Positions 1-6,585 of a stretch of 6,656 bases of DNA are shown here, in pieces; within the stretch, counting starts at the first letter, position 1; each line of letters begins with the position of its first letter. The DNA is from an uncultured Verrucomicrobiota bacterium (GTDB lineage Bacteria > Verrucomicrobiota > Verrucomicrobiae > Opitutales > Opitutaceae). The translations under genes were made by a program, and so were the position numbers. The stretch lies in the NCBI GenBank assembly GCA_946482165.1, contig CAMLQS010000286.1:1-6656 (forward strand), given 5' to 3'. The notes beneath the pieces were generated by a model, which was not told where the DNA came from, ran no database searches, and saw nothing but the letters and a program-made list of their open reading frames with translations.

Positions 1-2873
1 ACCACGAGGTGTTCGTGCGCGCCGTCGCCGACTTCGCCCAGCGCGTCAACGAGGACCCGAAACGCGTCATCGACGGCATCAAGCGACGCCTCGCCGATCT
101 CGCGCCCGCTCTCGCCGCCGAAAAGCTCGCGCCCGTCGCGTTCTATGATCGCTCACAGCTCATAGAGGAAACCAACGCGACCGTGGTGGACAATCTTCAG
201 GAGGCGGTGATCACCACCTTGCTCGTCGTCGTGGTGTTTCTCCTCCACCTCCGGGCCAGCCTCGCCACCGCCGTCAGCCTGCCGCTCGGCATGCTCTTCG
301 CGTTTCTCGTCATGCATTTCTTCGGCGTGAGCGCGAATCTGATGAGCCTCGCCGGCATCTTCATAGCCATCGGCGTGATGGTGGATTTCGGCATCATCAT
401 GACGGAAAACATCACGCAGCACCTCGTCGACCTCCAGGCGAAGTGCCGGCGCGAAAACCGCGCGATGCCCGCCTCGCCATGGAACGAAGAGATCATCGAA
501 ACCGTCGTCTCCGCCACGCGCGAGGTCGCCCGCCCGCTCGTCACCTCCGCCGCCACGACCGTCATCGGCTTCCTTCCAATCTTCGCCCTCACCGACCAGG
601 CCGGCCGCCTCTTCATTCCGCTCGCCCTCACCAAGACCCTCGCGATCAGCGGCGCGGTGCTCGTCGGCATCTTCCTCGTGCCCGCGCTCTGCCGTCTGCT
701 CCTCCCCCCCTGGCAGGTGCGCAAAACGCCGCTCTTGCTCCTCGCCGGCCTCTTCGCCGGGCTCGCCTTCGGCTGGTTCATCCGCGACGGCTACAGCTTC
801 CCGATGGATCACGGCCGCTGGGCGCTGAACATCCCCGGCTGGCTCTTCGCGCCCGCGCTTGCCGCCCTCGTCGGCTCCGCCGTCTGGCGCCTCGGCCGCG
901 AAAAATTGGTCGACTACGAGGAGAACCCGACCAGTCACGCAATCCACGTCGCCTACGACTGGGCCTACACGCGCATCCTGCGCCATAAGCTGATCTTCGC
1001 AGCCACCCTGCTTGTCCTCGCCGGCGGCGGCTATCTCGTCGGCCTCGGCTGGCCGCGCCTCAGCACCCCGCTTCGCTCCGCGATCTCCGCCGCCGGCGGC
1101 GATTTGCGCGCGACGCACCTGGACGCGCTGATGACGCGTTGGTTTCCCGGCGTCGGCTCCAGCTTTCTCCCCCCTCTCGACGAAGGCAGCCTGCTCTTCA
1201 TGCCCTCCGTGCCCGCCACCGCCGGCCTGGGCGAGACGCAGCGCGTGATGATGATCCAAAACCGCGCCATCGAAGAGATCCCCGAAGTCGCCGGCGTCAT
1301 GGGCAAGCTGGGCCGCGCCGAGACCGCGCTCGACCCCGCGCCCATCGGCATGATCGAGACCGTCGTATTGCTAAAGCCCTACAAGGACTGGCCCGTGGAG
1401 GACGTCCTCCGCCCCGATGGAACGACCGAACGCCGCCCTCGCACCCTCGCCGAGGTGCGCGCCGCGCTCGCGGCCGCCACCGACCTGCCAGGCGTCGCGC
1501 CGAGCTGGCTCCAACCCATCGAGACACGCGTCGTCATGCTCTCGACCGGCATCCGCAGCCTCATGGCACTCCAGGTGCTCGGCGACGACGCGGCCGCGCT
1601 CGAACGCTTCGCCGAGAAGGCGGAAAAACTCATCCAAGCCACGCCCGGCGCCGCCGACGCCCAGATGCAGCGGGAAGGCGGCAAGCCCTACGCCGAGATC
1701 CGTCTCGACCCCGGAAAACTCGCGCGCTTCGGCTTCACCCAGGAGATGGTCCTCGAAGCGGTCGAGACCGCCTACGGAGGCATGCCCGTCACCTTCTCCG
1801 TCGAAGGCGCGCTGCGTTATCCGGTTCGCATCCGTTACCTCCGCGAGCGTCGCGACGACCCCGACGAATTGCTCAACCTCCAAGTCGGCATGCCCGGCGA
1901 AATGGGGGGCGGAGTGGCGCTCTCCAGCCTGCTCGCCGCCCCCACCGTCCATACCCTCGCGCTCCCCCGCCCCGCCTCCGAGGTGCTCGCCACGCTTCCG
2001 CTCGCGCAGCAGCGCAATTTCACGATTCTCGGCGAACGCCGCGCCGAGCTCACCGTCCCCGCGGGCGAGAGAATCCCCTCCGCGCTCGCGACGCACGTCG
2101 TGGCGGAGCGTCCGAGCGAACTCGGGCTCACCTACGTCATCGGCCCGATGGCCATCCGCAGCGAAGGCGGGAAACGCACGCAGTATGTGATGTTCAACGC
2201 CGCGCCCGGCGCCTCCGAGGTGGACATCGTGCGCGCGGCCGACGAGCGCCTGCGCGCATCGATCTCCGCCGGCGACCTCACGCTGCCCGCCGGAGCGAGC
2301 TACCGCTGGGTCGGCCGCTACGAACAGAAGCTGAAGGCCGACCGCACGCTCGGCTGGGTCATAGCGGCGTCGTTTTCCGTGATGGTGGTGCTGATCTTCG
2401 TCGGCACGCGCTCGTGGCTCATCACCGCGGTCATCATAGGCTGTAATGCCACCGTCACTACCGCCGGCGGCTTCGTCCTGGTCTGGCTCTGGGGCGCGCA
2501 GCTCACGACCGCGGTGACGGTCGGCTTCCTCGTCCTGCTCGGCGTGATGTTCAACGACGGCATCCTGCTCGGCACCTACATCCAGGAGAAATTCAGGACC
2601 CACCCCGGCACGATGGATGAAGTGAACCGCCGCATCTTTGAAGCGGGCCTGCGCCGACGCCGCCCCGCGATCATGACGAACGCCACGACGATGCTCTCGC
2701 TCGTGCCCGTGCTCTGGGCCACCGGCCGCGGCGCGGACCTGATGGCGCCGATGATGCTGCCGGTGATCGGCGGCATGATCTTCGACATCGCCTCGCTCTT
2801 CTCCGTCCCGGTCTTCTACGCGTGGTATTGGGAGCGTCGCCTGGCGAAAGAGGCGAAGACCCAGGCTGTTTAG
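1..2873 (+). CDS. Heavy-metal RND efflux permease, CusA/CzcA family (5'-truncated)
   Basis: This is the inner-membrane pump subunit of a tripartite proton-driven metal exporter. The frame is open to the left edge (His-Glu precede the GTG at 9), so about 280 N-terminal residues, including TM1 and the first porter half, lie outside the window. Numbering from that GTG as residue 1, 954 residues are visible. The first helices run about 62-80, 85-105 and 110-131. The third carries M112, M124, D126, M131 and E133, which line up with E. coli CusA M391, M403, D405, M410 and E412 (methionine relay and proton site). The HME-type stretches DEGSLLFMPS (391-400) and MLSTGI (510-515) follow, and the last helices lie about 779-940. 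The methionines favour Cu(I)/Ag(I) as substrate; this is an inference. With the missing part the protein would be about 1230 residues, against about 1040 for CusA, because of insertions near 238-294, 350-384 and 646-709. The partner adaptor and outer-membrane genes would lie upstream. The family call is secure; the metal is not. Confidence 0.93.
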   Translation, partial: HEVFVRAVADFAQRVNEDPKRVIDGIKRRLADLAPALAAEKLAPVAFYDRSQLIEETNATVVDNLQEAVITTLLVVVVFLLHLRASLATAVSLPLGMLFAFLVMHFFGVSANLMSLAGIFIAIGVMVDFGIIMTENITQHLVDLQAKCRRENRAMPASPWNEEIIETVVSATREVARPLVTSAATTVIGFLPIFALTDQAGRLFIPLALTKTLAISGAVLVGIFLVPALCRLLLPPWQVRKTPLLLLAGLFAGLAFGWFIRDGYSFPMDHGRWALNIPGWLFAPALAALVGSAVWRLGREKLVDYEENPTSHAIHVAYDWAYTRILRHKLIFAATLLVLAGGGYLVGLGWPRLSTPLRSAISAAGGDLRATHLDALMTRWFPGVGSSFLPPLDEGSLLFMPSVPATAGLGETQRVMMIQNRAIEEIPEVAGVMGKLGRAETALDPAPIGMIETVVLLKPYKDWPVEDVLRPDGTTERRPRTLAEVRAALAAATDLPGVAPSWLQPIETRVVMLSTGIRSLMALQVLGDDAAALERFAEKAEKLIQATPGAADAQMQREGGKPYAEIRLDPGKLARFGFTQEMVLEAVETAYGGMPVTFSVEGALRYPVRIRYLRERRDDPDELLNLQVGMPGEMGGGVALSSLLAAPTVHTLALPRPASEVLATLPLAQQRNFTILGERRAELTVPAGERIPSALATHVVAERPSELGLTYVIGPMAIRSEGGKRTQYVMFNAAPGASEVDIVRAADERLRASISAGDLTLPAGASYRWVGRYEQKLKADRTLGWVIAASFSVMVVLIFVGTRSWLITAVIIGCNATVTTAGGFVLVWLWGAQLTTAVTVGFLVLLGVMFNDGILLGTYIQEKFRTHPGTMDEVNRRIFEAGLRRRRPAIMTNATTMLSLVPVLWATGRGADLMAPMMLPVIGGMIFDIASLFSVPVFYAWYWERRLAKEAKTQAV

Positions 2874-2875
2874 CT

Positions 2876-3015
2876 GCGGATTACGCGGATGGGCGCCGAC
2901 TATTTTTCCCACGGATGAATACGGATTCAGTCATTCCGTATCCGTGATAATCCGTGCGATCCGTGGTCAACGGATTGAAGATTTATCCGCGCCCATCCGC
3001 GCGATCCGCGGTTAA
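2876..3015. repeat. Nested inverted/direct repeat cluster between convergent genes
   Basis: The gap between the permease stop and the hisC stop is almost entirely repeat. An outer inverted repeat pairs 2876-2896 with 2989-3009 (21 nt, 2 mismatches). An inner one pairs 2910-2925 with 2935-2946 (12 bp with a 4-nt bulge). In addition, 2940-2970 and 2985-3015 are 31-nt direct copies, each built of three ATCCG-type heptamers; one copy uses ATCCGTG and the other ATCCGCG. The gene-convergent position suggests a REP-like element or a structure that separates the two transcripts. Neither strand shows a U-tract after the stems, so a classical intrinsic terminator is not supported. No ORF of note lies here. 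Confidence 0.8.
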
Positions 3016-3025
3016 AAAATCTGTC

Positions 3026-4129
3026 TCAGCTCTTCAGCCAGGCGCCGATCGCCTCGTTCACCGCGAGCATTTCCTCGTCGGTGCCGACGCTTATGCGCAG
3101 GAAACTCGCGGTCAGCGGATGGTTCGGAAAGGCGCGCACGAGGATGCGGCGCGAAAGGAAAAACTCATACAAGGATTTTGCCACCGCCGGACCGGTTTCG
3201 CCCTTTGCGTTGCGCGGCTCGGTGAAGAGGAAGTTGCTTTGGCTCTCGTAGGTGAACCAACCGCGGGTTTCGACGAGTTGGCCATACCAGTAGTCGCGGG
3301 TGCGGATGATCTTTCCGATAATCGCGTCGTAGTAGCCGGTGTCCTGCAGCGCGGCGTGCGCGGCGACCTGGGTGAGACGGTTGACGTTGTAGCTGTCACG
3401 CACGCGATCCAGGAGCTCGATGATCTCCGGATGCGCCAGGCAGTAGCCAAGGCGGATGCCGGCCAAACCCTGCGCCTTGGAAAGGGTGCGCGTGATGACG
3501 AGGCGCGGATTCGCGGCGAGCAGGCCGACCGCGTTTTCACGCGCGAAAGGAGCGTAGGTTTCGTCGAGCACGAGGATGCCGGGGAAACGGGCAAGCAGCT
3601 CGGATATCTCGGCGTTGGAAAAACCGACGCCGGTGGGCGCGTTGGGCGACGTGAGAAAGCACGCCTTGGCCGGAGTGGCGGCCAGTTTCTCGATGGGCAG
3701 CTTCATCGAGCGATCAAACTCCACGGGCGCGCACCTGCCGTCCTGAATCGTAATGAGCACCGGATACAGCGAGTAGCTTGGAATAGTGACCGCCGTGGGC
3801 GCGGCGGGGCCGCCGAAGACGCGAACGAGGAGATTGAGCACGTCATCCGAGCCGTTGCCGATGAGCGCGTTCGCCTCGGTGAGACCGTGGCCGTGGAGCT
3901 TGGCGACGAGCTGGCGCAGCGGCGCGGCCTTCGGGTTCGGATAGAGCCGGAGTTTTTCGCCCTCGCCCGAGAGCTCGGCGATGACCGCGGCGGCGGCGCG
4001 CGGGCTGGGCGGATACGGGCACTCGTTGGTGTTAAGCTTCACCCAGCCAGGCTCGGTGGGCTGAAGGCCCGGCGTGTAAGCGTGCATCGCCGCGACATGC
4101 GGCAGGGCGAGGGAGGAGAGGACGGACAT
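3026..4129 (-). CDS. hisC: Histidinol-phosphate aminotransferase
   Basis: This PLP-dependent fold-type I aminotransferase converts imidazole-acetol phosphate and glutamate to histidinol phosphate and 2-oxoglutarate in cytoplasmic histidine synthesis. The 367 residues match the usual family length. Visible motifs in order are LNTNECPYPPSP (32-43, N-terminal substrate loop), GNGSDD (91-96, cofactor phosphate region), SPNAPTG with N163, LDETY with D189 (pyridine nitrogen) and Y192, TLSKAQGLAGIRLGY with the Schiff-base lysine K218 and phosphate-binding R226, and FLRISVGT with R345, the substrate-carboxylate arginine. All expected catalytic residues are present. The family's usual NPNNPTG reads TSPNAPTG, a tolerated variation. 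The ATG at 4129 keeps the normal N-terminal helix; M15 would cut into it. No purine-rich ribosome site precedes it, as the upstream bases are pyrimidine-rich. It lies 132 bp downstream of hisD and is probably co-transcribed. A related aromatic or other aminotransferase is possible by fold, but the hisD neighbour makes HisC very likely. Confidence 0.93.
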   Translation of the reverse strand: MSVLSSLALPHVAAMHAYTPGLQPTEPGWVKLNTNECPYPPSPRAAAAVIAELSGEGEKLRLYPNPKAAPLRQLVAKLHGHGLTEANALIGNGSDDVLNLLVRVFGGPAAPTAVTIPSYSLYPVLITIQDGRCAPVEFDRSMKLPIEKLAATPAKACFLTSPNAPTGVGFSNAEISELLARFPGILVLDETYAPFARENAVGLLAANPRLVITRTLSKAQGLAGIRLGYCLAHPEIIELLDRVRDSYNVNRLTQVAAHAALQDTGYYDAIIGKIIRTRDYWYGQLVETRGWFTYESQSNFLFTEPRNAKGETGPAVAKSLYEFFLSRRILVRAFPNHPLTASFLRISVGTDEEMLAVNEAIGAWLKS

Positions 4130-4144
4130 GGAGGAAGAGAACGA

Positions 4145-4236
4145 CAGAGCGACAGAAGACAGAACGACAGAGAATGAAAGATAGAGCGCGGGAATTCCGA
4201 CTCTATCGTTCTGTCCTCTGTCGTTCTGTGGCTCTG
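4145..4236. repeat. Imperfect purine/pyrimidine inverted repeat in hisD-hisC spacer
   Basis: The + strand carries a purine-rich arm at 4145-4186 made of GACAGA/ACAGAACG-like units. It ends in GATAGAG and is answered by the complementary pyrimidine-rich arm at 4201-4236. The arms are 42 and 36 nt, so pairing needs several bulges. The centre (4187-4200) includes the palindrome GGAATTCC. In the hisD-hisC transcript this would form a long imperfect stem just upstream of hisC, with hisC starting soon after the pyrimidine arm. The units look like a low-complexity or REP-type repeat rather than a protein-binding operator. The role is unknown. Confidence 0.65.
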
Positions 4237-4237
4237 A

Positions 4238-4270
4238 GCGCTTTGAGGCGGACGCGCCGCCTCAAAGCGC
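4238..4270 (-). other. Perfect 14-bp hairpin overlapping hisD stop codon
   Basis: Arms 4238-4251 and 4257-4270 are exact reverse complements (14 bp, GC-rich) around the 5-nt loop 4252-4256. The hisD TGA (4262-4264) lies inside the stem. Read on the transcribed strand, the stem is not followed by a run of T, so it is not a textbook intrinsic terminator. It could act as an mRNA 3'-end or processing barrier, a partial terminator that lowers hisC expression, or a factor-assisted terminator. The structure is certain; its function is inferred. Confidence 0.75.
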
Positions 4271-5557
4271 GCGGATCTTCACGCTGCGGCCGTGCGCATC
4301 GAGTTTTTCGAGCGCGGCGAAGGCGGCCACGACGGGGGCGGCTTTCTTGATCGAGACCTTGTCGTATTTGATGACGCTCGTGCGGCGCTGGAAATCGGCA
4401 ATGCGCAGGCCGCTGAAGAATCGTCCCGCGCCGCCGGTGGGCAGCACGTGGCTCGGGCCGGCGGTGAAGTCGCCCACCGCCGTCGGCGTGTGGTTGCCGA
4501 GCATAATGGCGCCAGCGGTGGTGACGGTCTTGAGCAGCGCTTTCTGGAGCGTCTCCTTCACCATGAGCTCGAGGTGCTCAGGCGCGACGAAGTTGGCGGC
4601 CTTGGCAATCTCCTCGGGCGTCTTGGCAACGATGCCGACGAAGCCGGCGGCGAGGACCTTGGTTATCTTTTCCGCGCGCGTAACGAACTTGAGCTGCGCC
4701 GTCAGCTCGGCGCGCACGGCTTCGAGATCGGCGGCATCGGGCGCGACGAGATAAACTTTTTCCCGGCCGGACCCGTGCTCGGCTTGGGCAAGCAAATCGG
4801 CGGCGGCGAAGGCGTGGTCGGCGCTTTCGTCGATCACCACCATCACCTCGCTGGGGCCGGGGAGAGAATCAACACCCACGGTGCCGAAGCATTGGCGCTT
4901 CGCTTCGCAGACGTAAGCGTTGCCCGGGCCGAAGATCTTGTCGACGGCGGGAATGGTCAGCGTGCCGTAGGCGGCGGCGGCGATGGCCTGCACGCCGCCG
5001 ACGCAGTAGACTTCGTCGACGCCAACAAGGTGCAGCGCCGCGAGAATAGAGTCGGAAACTTTTCCGGAGGGATTCGAAGGCGTGAAAACGGCGATCTCGG
5101 GGCAGCCGGCGATCTTCGCCAGCGTGGCGGTCATCAACACGGTGGACACAAGCGGCACCTCGCCACCGGGGATGTAGAGGCCTACGCGGCGAATCGGGTA
5201 GAAGTTTTCGCCGACCATCGCGCCGTGTGGATTTTTAGCCTGCCAATCCTTCGGCAGCGACTTCTCGTGGAAAGCGACGATGGCCTCGTGCGCGGCCTTG
5301 AGCGATTTTAGGTCGGCGGACGGAATGCGTTTCGCTGCGGCGGCGAATTCGGTGGATTTAACACGAAAGTCGCGGGCGCGGAGCTTGGCGCCGTCAAATT
5401 TCGCGGCATAGTAGCCCACCGCTTCGTCTCCGCGCTGACGCACGTCGGCGATGATCGCGGAAACAGCTTCGTGAATTTCCCGAGGCACGGTGGCGCCGCG
5501 GCAAAAAGCGGCGATATCGGATTCGAAGGTCTTGGAGGAAGCCTGGAGGACGCGCAC
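4262..5557 (-). CDS. hisD: Histidinol dehydrogenase
   Basis: This zinc enzyme performs the last two steps of histidine synthesis, the NAD-dependent oxidation of L-histidinol to histidinal and then to L-histidine, as a cytoplasmic homodimer. The 431 residues are close to the family's usual length. Motifs in order are RVGLYIPGG (124-132), GGVQAIAAAAYGT (187-199), KIFGPGNAYV (207-216, nucleotide region), VDSLPGPSEV (229-238) and LLAQAEHGS (255-263). The zinc ligands Q258, H261, D363 and H422 match E. coli Q259, H262, D360 and H419. The catalytic pair E327-H328 lies in APEHLEL, and GDFTAGPSHVLPTGG follows at 362-376. Every active-site residue is intact. The start is GTG at 5555-5557; between it and the upstream in-frame stop I find no other ATG, GTG or TTG. 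The bases before the start are pyrimidine-rich (CCTCCTCCC), with no Shine-Dalgarno sequence. hisD leads the hisDC unit; no hisG precedes it, since a LolA-like gene with its own terminator lies upstream. Confidence 0.97.
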   Translation of the reverse strand: MRVLQASSKTFESDIAAFCRGATVPREIHEAVSAIIADVRQRGDEAVGYYAAKFDGAKLRARDFRVKSTEFAAAAKRIPSADLKSLKAAHEAIVAFHEKSLPKDWQAKNPHGAMVGENFYPIRRVGLYIPGGEVPLVSTVLMTATLAKIAGCPEIAVFTPSNPSGKVSDSILAALHLVGVDEVYCVGGVQAIAAAAYGTLTIPAVDKIFGPGNAYVCEAKRQCFGTVGVDSLPGPSEVMVVIDESADHAFAAADLLAQAEHGSGREKVYLVAPDAADLEAVRAELTAQLKFVTRAEKITKVLAAGFVGIVAKTPEEIAKAANFVAPEHLELMVKETLQKALLKTVTTAGAIMLGNHTPTAVGDFTAGPSHVLPTGGAGRFFSGLRIADFQRRTSVIKYDKVSIKKAAPVVAAFAALEKLDAHGRSVKIRAL

Positions 5558-5648
5558 GGGAGGAGGACGGTTAAGAAGCGGAACGACGAAACGTGAAGAG
5601 CGGCACCGTGGCAGCGCAGGCCCCGAGGGGCGAGCCGGGAATTACGCA

Positions 5649-5654
5649 ATTATG
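5649..5654 (-). promoter_or_regulatory. Possible -10 box upstream of hisD
   Basis: The reverse strand reads CATAAT here, one base from the consensus TATAAT, in an AT-rich patch between the terminator at 5661-5691 and the GC-rich hisD leader. This is where a hisD promoter must lie if the terminator is effective. No convincing -35 hexamer is found at 16-18 bp; TTGCGG occurs but only 13 bp away. Weak candidate. Confidence 0.3.
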
Positions 5655-5660
5655 TGGCAT

Positions 5661-5691
5661 TAAAAAGCCGCAACCCTTGAGGGTGCGGCTT
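5661..5691 (-). terminator. Intrinsic terminator of the LolA-like gene
   Basis: On the reverse strand the arms AAGCCGCACCC and GGGTTGCGGCTT pair with a single bulged base around a 4-nt loop, directly followed by a run of T (5661-5665 are read as T-rich sequence). It starts 24 bases past the stop of the gene at 5716-6471. It is a textbook rho-independent terminator and implies that hisD has its own promoter. Confidence 0.85.
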
Positions 5692-5715
5692 GGAAATGAA
5701 ACCCCTGCAAGTGTG

Positions 5716-6471
5716 TTAATCGTTGAGCGGGGGTATCGAGAAAGCGTCGGGAGGCAGCTCCGGGTTCACGGCAATCTCTGAGAAAGTAACGAGAAGGGTG
5801 CGGCTTTTCCCGTCGGGAAGGCTGTTCACGGTGACTATGCGTTGAGGGAAACGGAGGCCGCCCGAACGTATTTCCCCCTCTTCGCGGATCTTGGTGCCGC
5901 TGTCGGTTTCAGTCAGGACCAAGCGACCGGTGGCAGTGTCGAAGCTGCGAGTGAAGACGATGTCGGGGCCGTGAATAAAGGCGAACTTGCGGCAGGCGAC
6001 GCCATCCACGGTGGCTTGGCCGCGGTCTTCCACCCGCGCACCGCGGGACTCGAGGCCTCGGTAAAACGCAAGATTCTCGAACGTGTTTGCCCTCAAACGC
6101 TTAATTTGCTCCGGGCCGAGAATGGTCACTTGCCATTTTGTGGGCTCTTTCGGGTCCGAGACACGGCTCCACGCATCGTAACCATCGAGCGCCGTGATTT
6201 CCGTCCGCGCATCACTAACAGCCGTGATTCGCTGACGGTCGGGTTTCTGAAAGAGAATCTCCAATTGTGCGGCACCGGAGGCGGTGTTTTCAGCATCAAC
6301 GACCTCCAGTTTGCCGATCATGCGGATCGACTGCACTCCAGTGAGGTCCGCCTCGGAGCCGAGGTAGGCGCGAGCTTTGGCAATGAGCGGATCTTCCGCC
6401 CGAAGACCGGGCAGGAAGCCCAAACAGAGGACCGGAACGACTACACAAAACAATCTGGGAACGCGGATCAT
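5716..6471 (-). CDS. Secreted protein, probable LolA-like fold, function unknown
   Basis: The chosen ATG at 6469-6471 gives 251 residues that begin with a classic Sec signal peptide: positive n-region (R3, R6), hydrophobic core about 7-23, and likely cleavage after L-R-A at 25, leaving a mature protein of about 226 residues. No lipobox is seen around C16, so it is probably soluble and periplasmic. The frame remains open to a GTG at 6537, but that start would bury the signal peptide 22 residues inside and abut a terminator. The mature part is beta-rich, with sentences such as YDAWSRVSDP, DGVACRKFAF and RSFDTATGRLVL, and it ends NPELPPDAFSIP. That pattern resembles LolA/outer-membrane lipoprotein-sorting-like proteins, which bind lipids or lipoproteins in a half-barrel. 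The family call rests on the overall pattern only, and no catalytic motif is visible. Terminators on both sides suggest a single-gene unit. No purine-rich ribosome site is seen. Confidence 0.6.
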   Translation of the reverse strand: MIRVPRLFCVVVPVLCLGFLPGLRAEDPLIAKARAYLGSEADLTGVQSIRMIGKLEVVDAENTASGAAQLEILFQKPDRQRITAVSDARTEITALDGYDAWSRVSDPKEPTKWQVTILGPEQIKRLRANTFENLAFYRGLESRGARVEDRGQATVDGVACRKFAFIHGPDIVFTRSFDTATGRLVLTETDSGTKIREEGEIRSGGLRFPQRIVTVNSLPDGKSRTLLVTFSEIAVNPELPPDAFSIPPLND

Positions 6472-6537
6472 AGACAGGGGGCGGTATGGGGTAAGAAAGC
6501 GGTGAAGCGCCAGGGTTCCGGTGGCAAGGTCGGGCAC

Positions 6538-6562
6538 AAAAAAGGGCGCGAAAACCGCGCCC
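6538..6562 (-). terminator. Intrinsic terminator of guaA
   Basis: On the reverse strand GGGCGCG (6556-6562) pairs perfectly with CGCGCCC (6544-6550) around a 5-nt loop and is followed by six T (6538-6543). It lies 23 bases past the guaA stop. Strong rho-independent terminator. Confidence 0.9.
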
Positions 6563-6585
6563 CAGGAATAGCCGGCAAAGGGATA

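Noticed and set aside
1371..2912. Long reverse-strand open frame opposite the RND permease
   Set aside because: It lies entirely antisense to a clear RND protein, has low-complexity Arg/Gly/Glu/His composition and no recognisable domain; it is a by-product of GC-rich codon use. The same holds for 153-1259 on the reverse strand.
2876..3015. CRISPR-like array
   Set aside because: There are only two direct copies, with internal heptamer structure and inverted partners, no regular unique spacers, and no cas genes.
2954..4177. 407-codon forward open frame over hisC
   Set aside because: Antisense to an intact HisC with every catalytic residue, and its own composition is not protein-like.
4292..5311. 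339-codon forward open frame over hisD
   Set aside because: Antisense to an intact HisD; Gly/Arg/His-rich shadow.
5593..5781. 62-codon forward open frame upstream of hisD
   Set aside because: It reads across a terminator hairpin and into the 3' end of the opposite gene, and has no coding signature.
6472..6537. Upstream GTG start for the LolA-like gene
   Set aside because: It would place 22 residues before a textbook signal peptide and lie directly against the T-tract of the guaA terminator.
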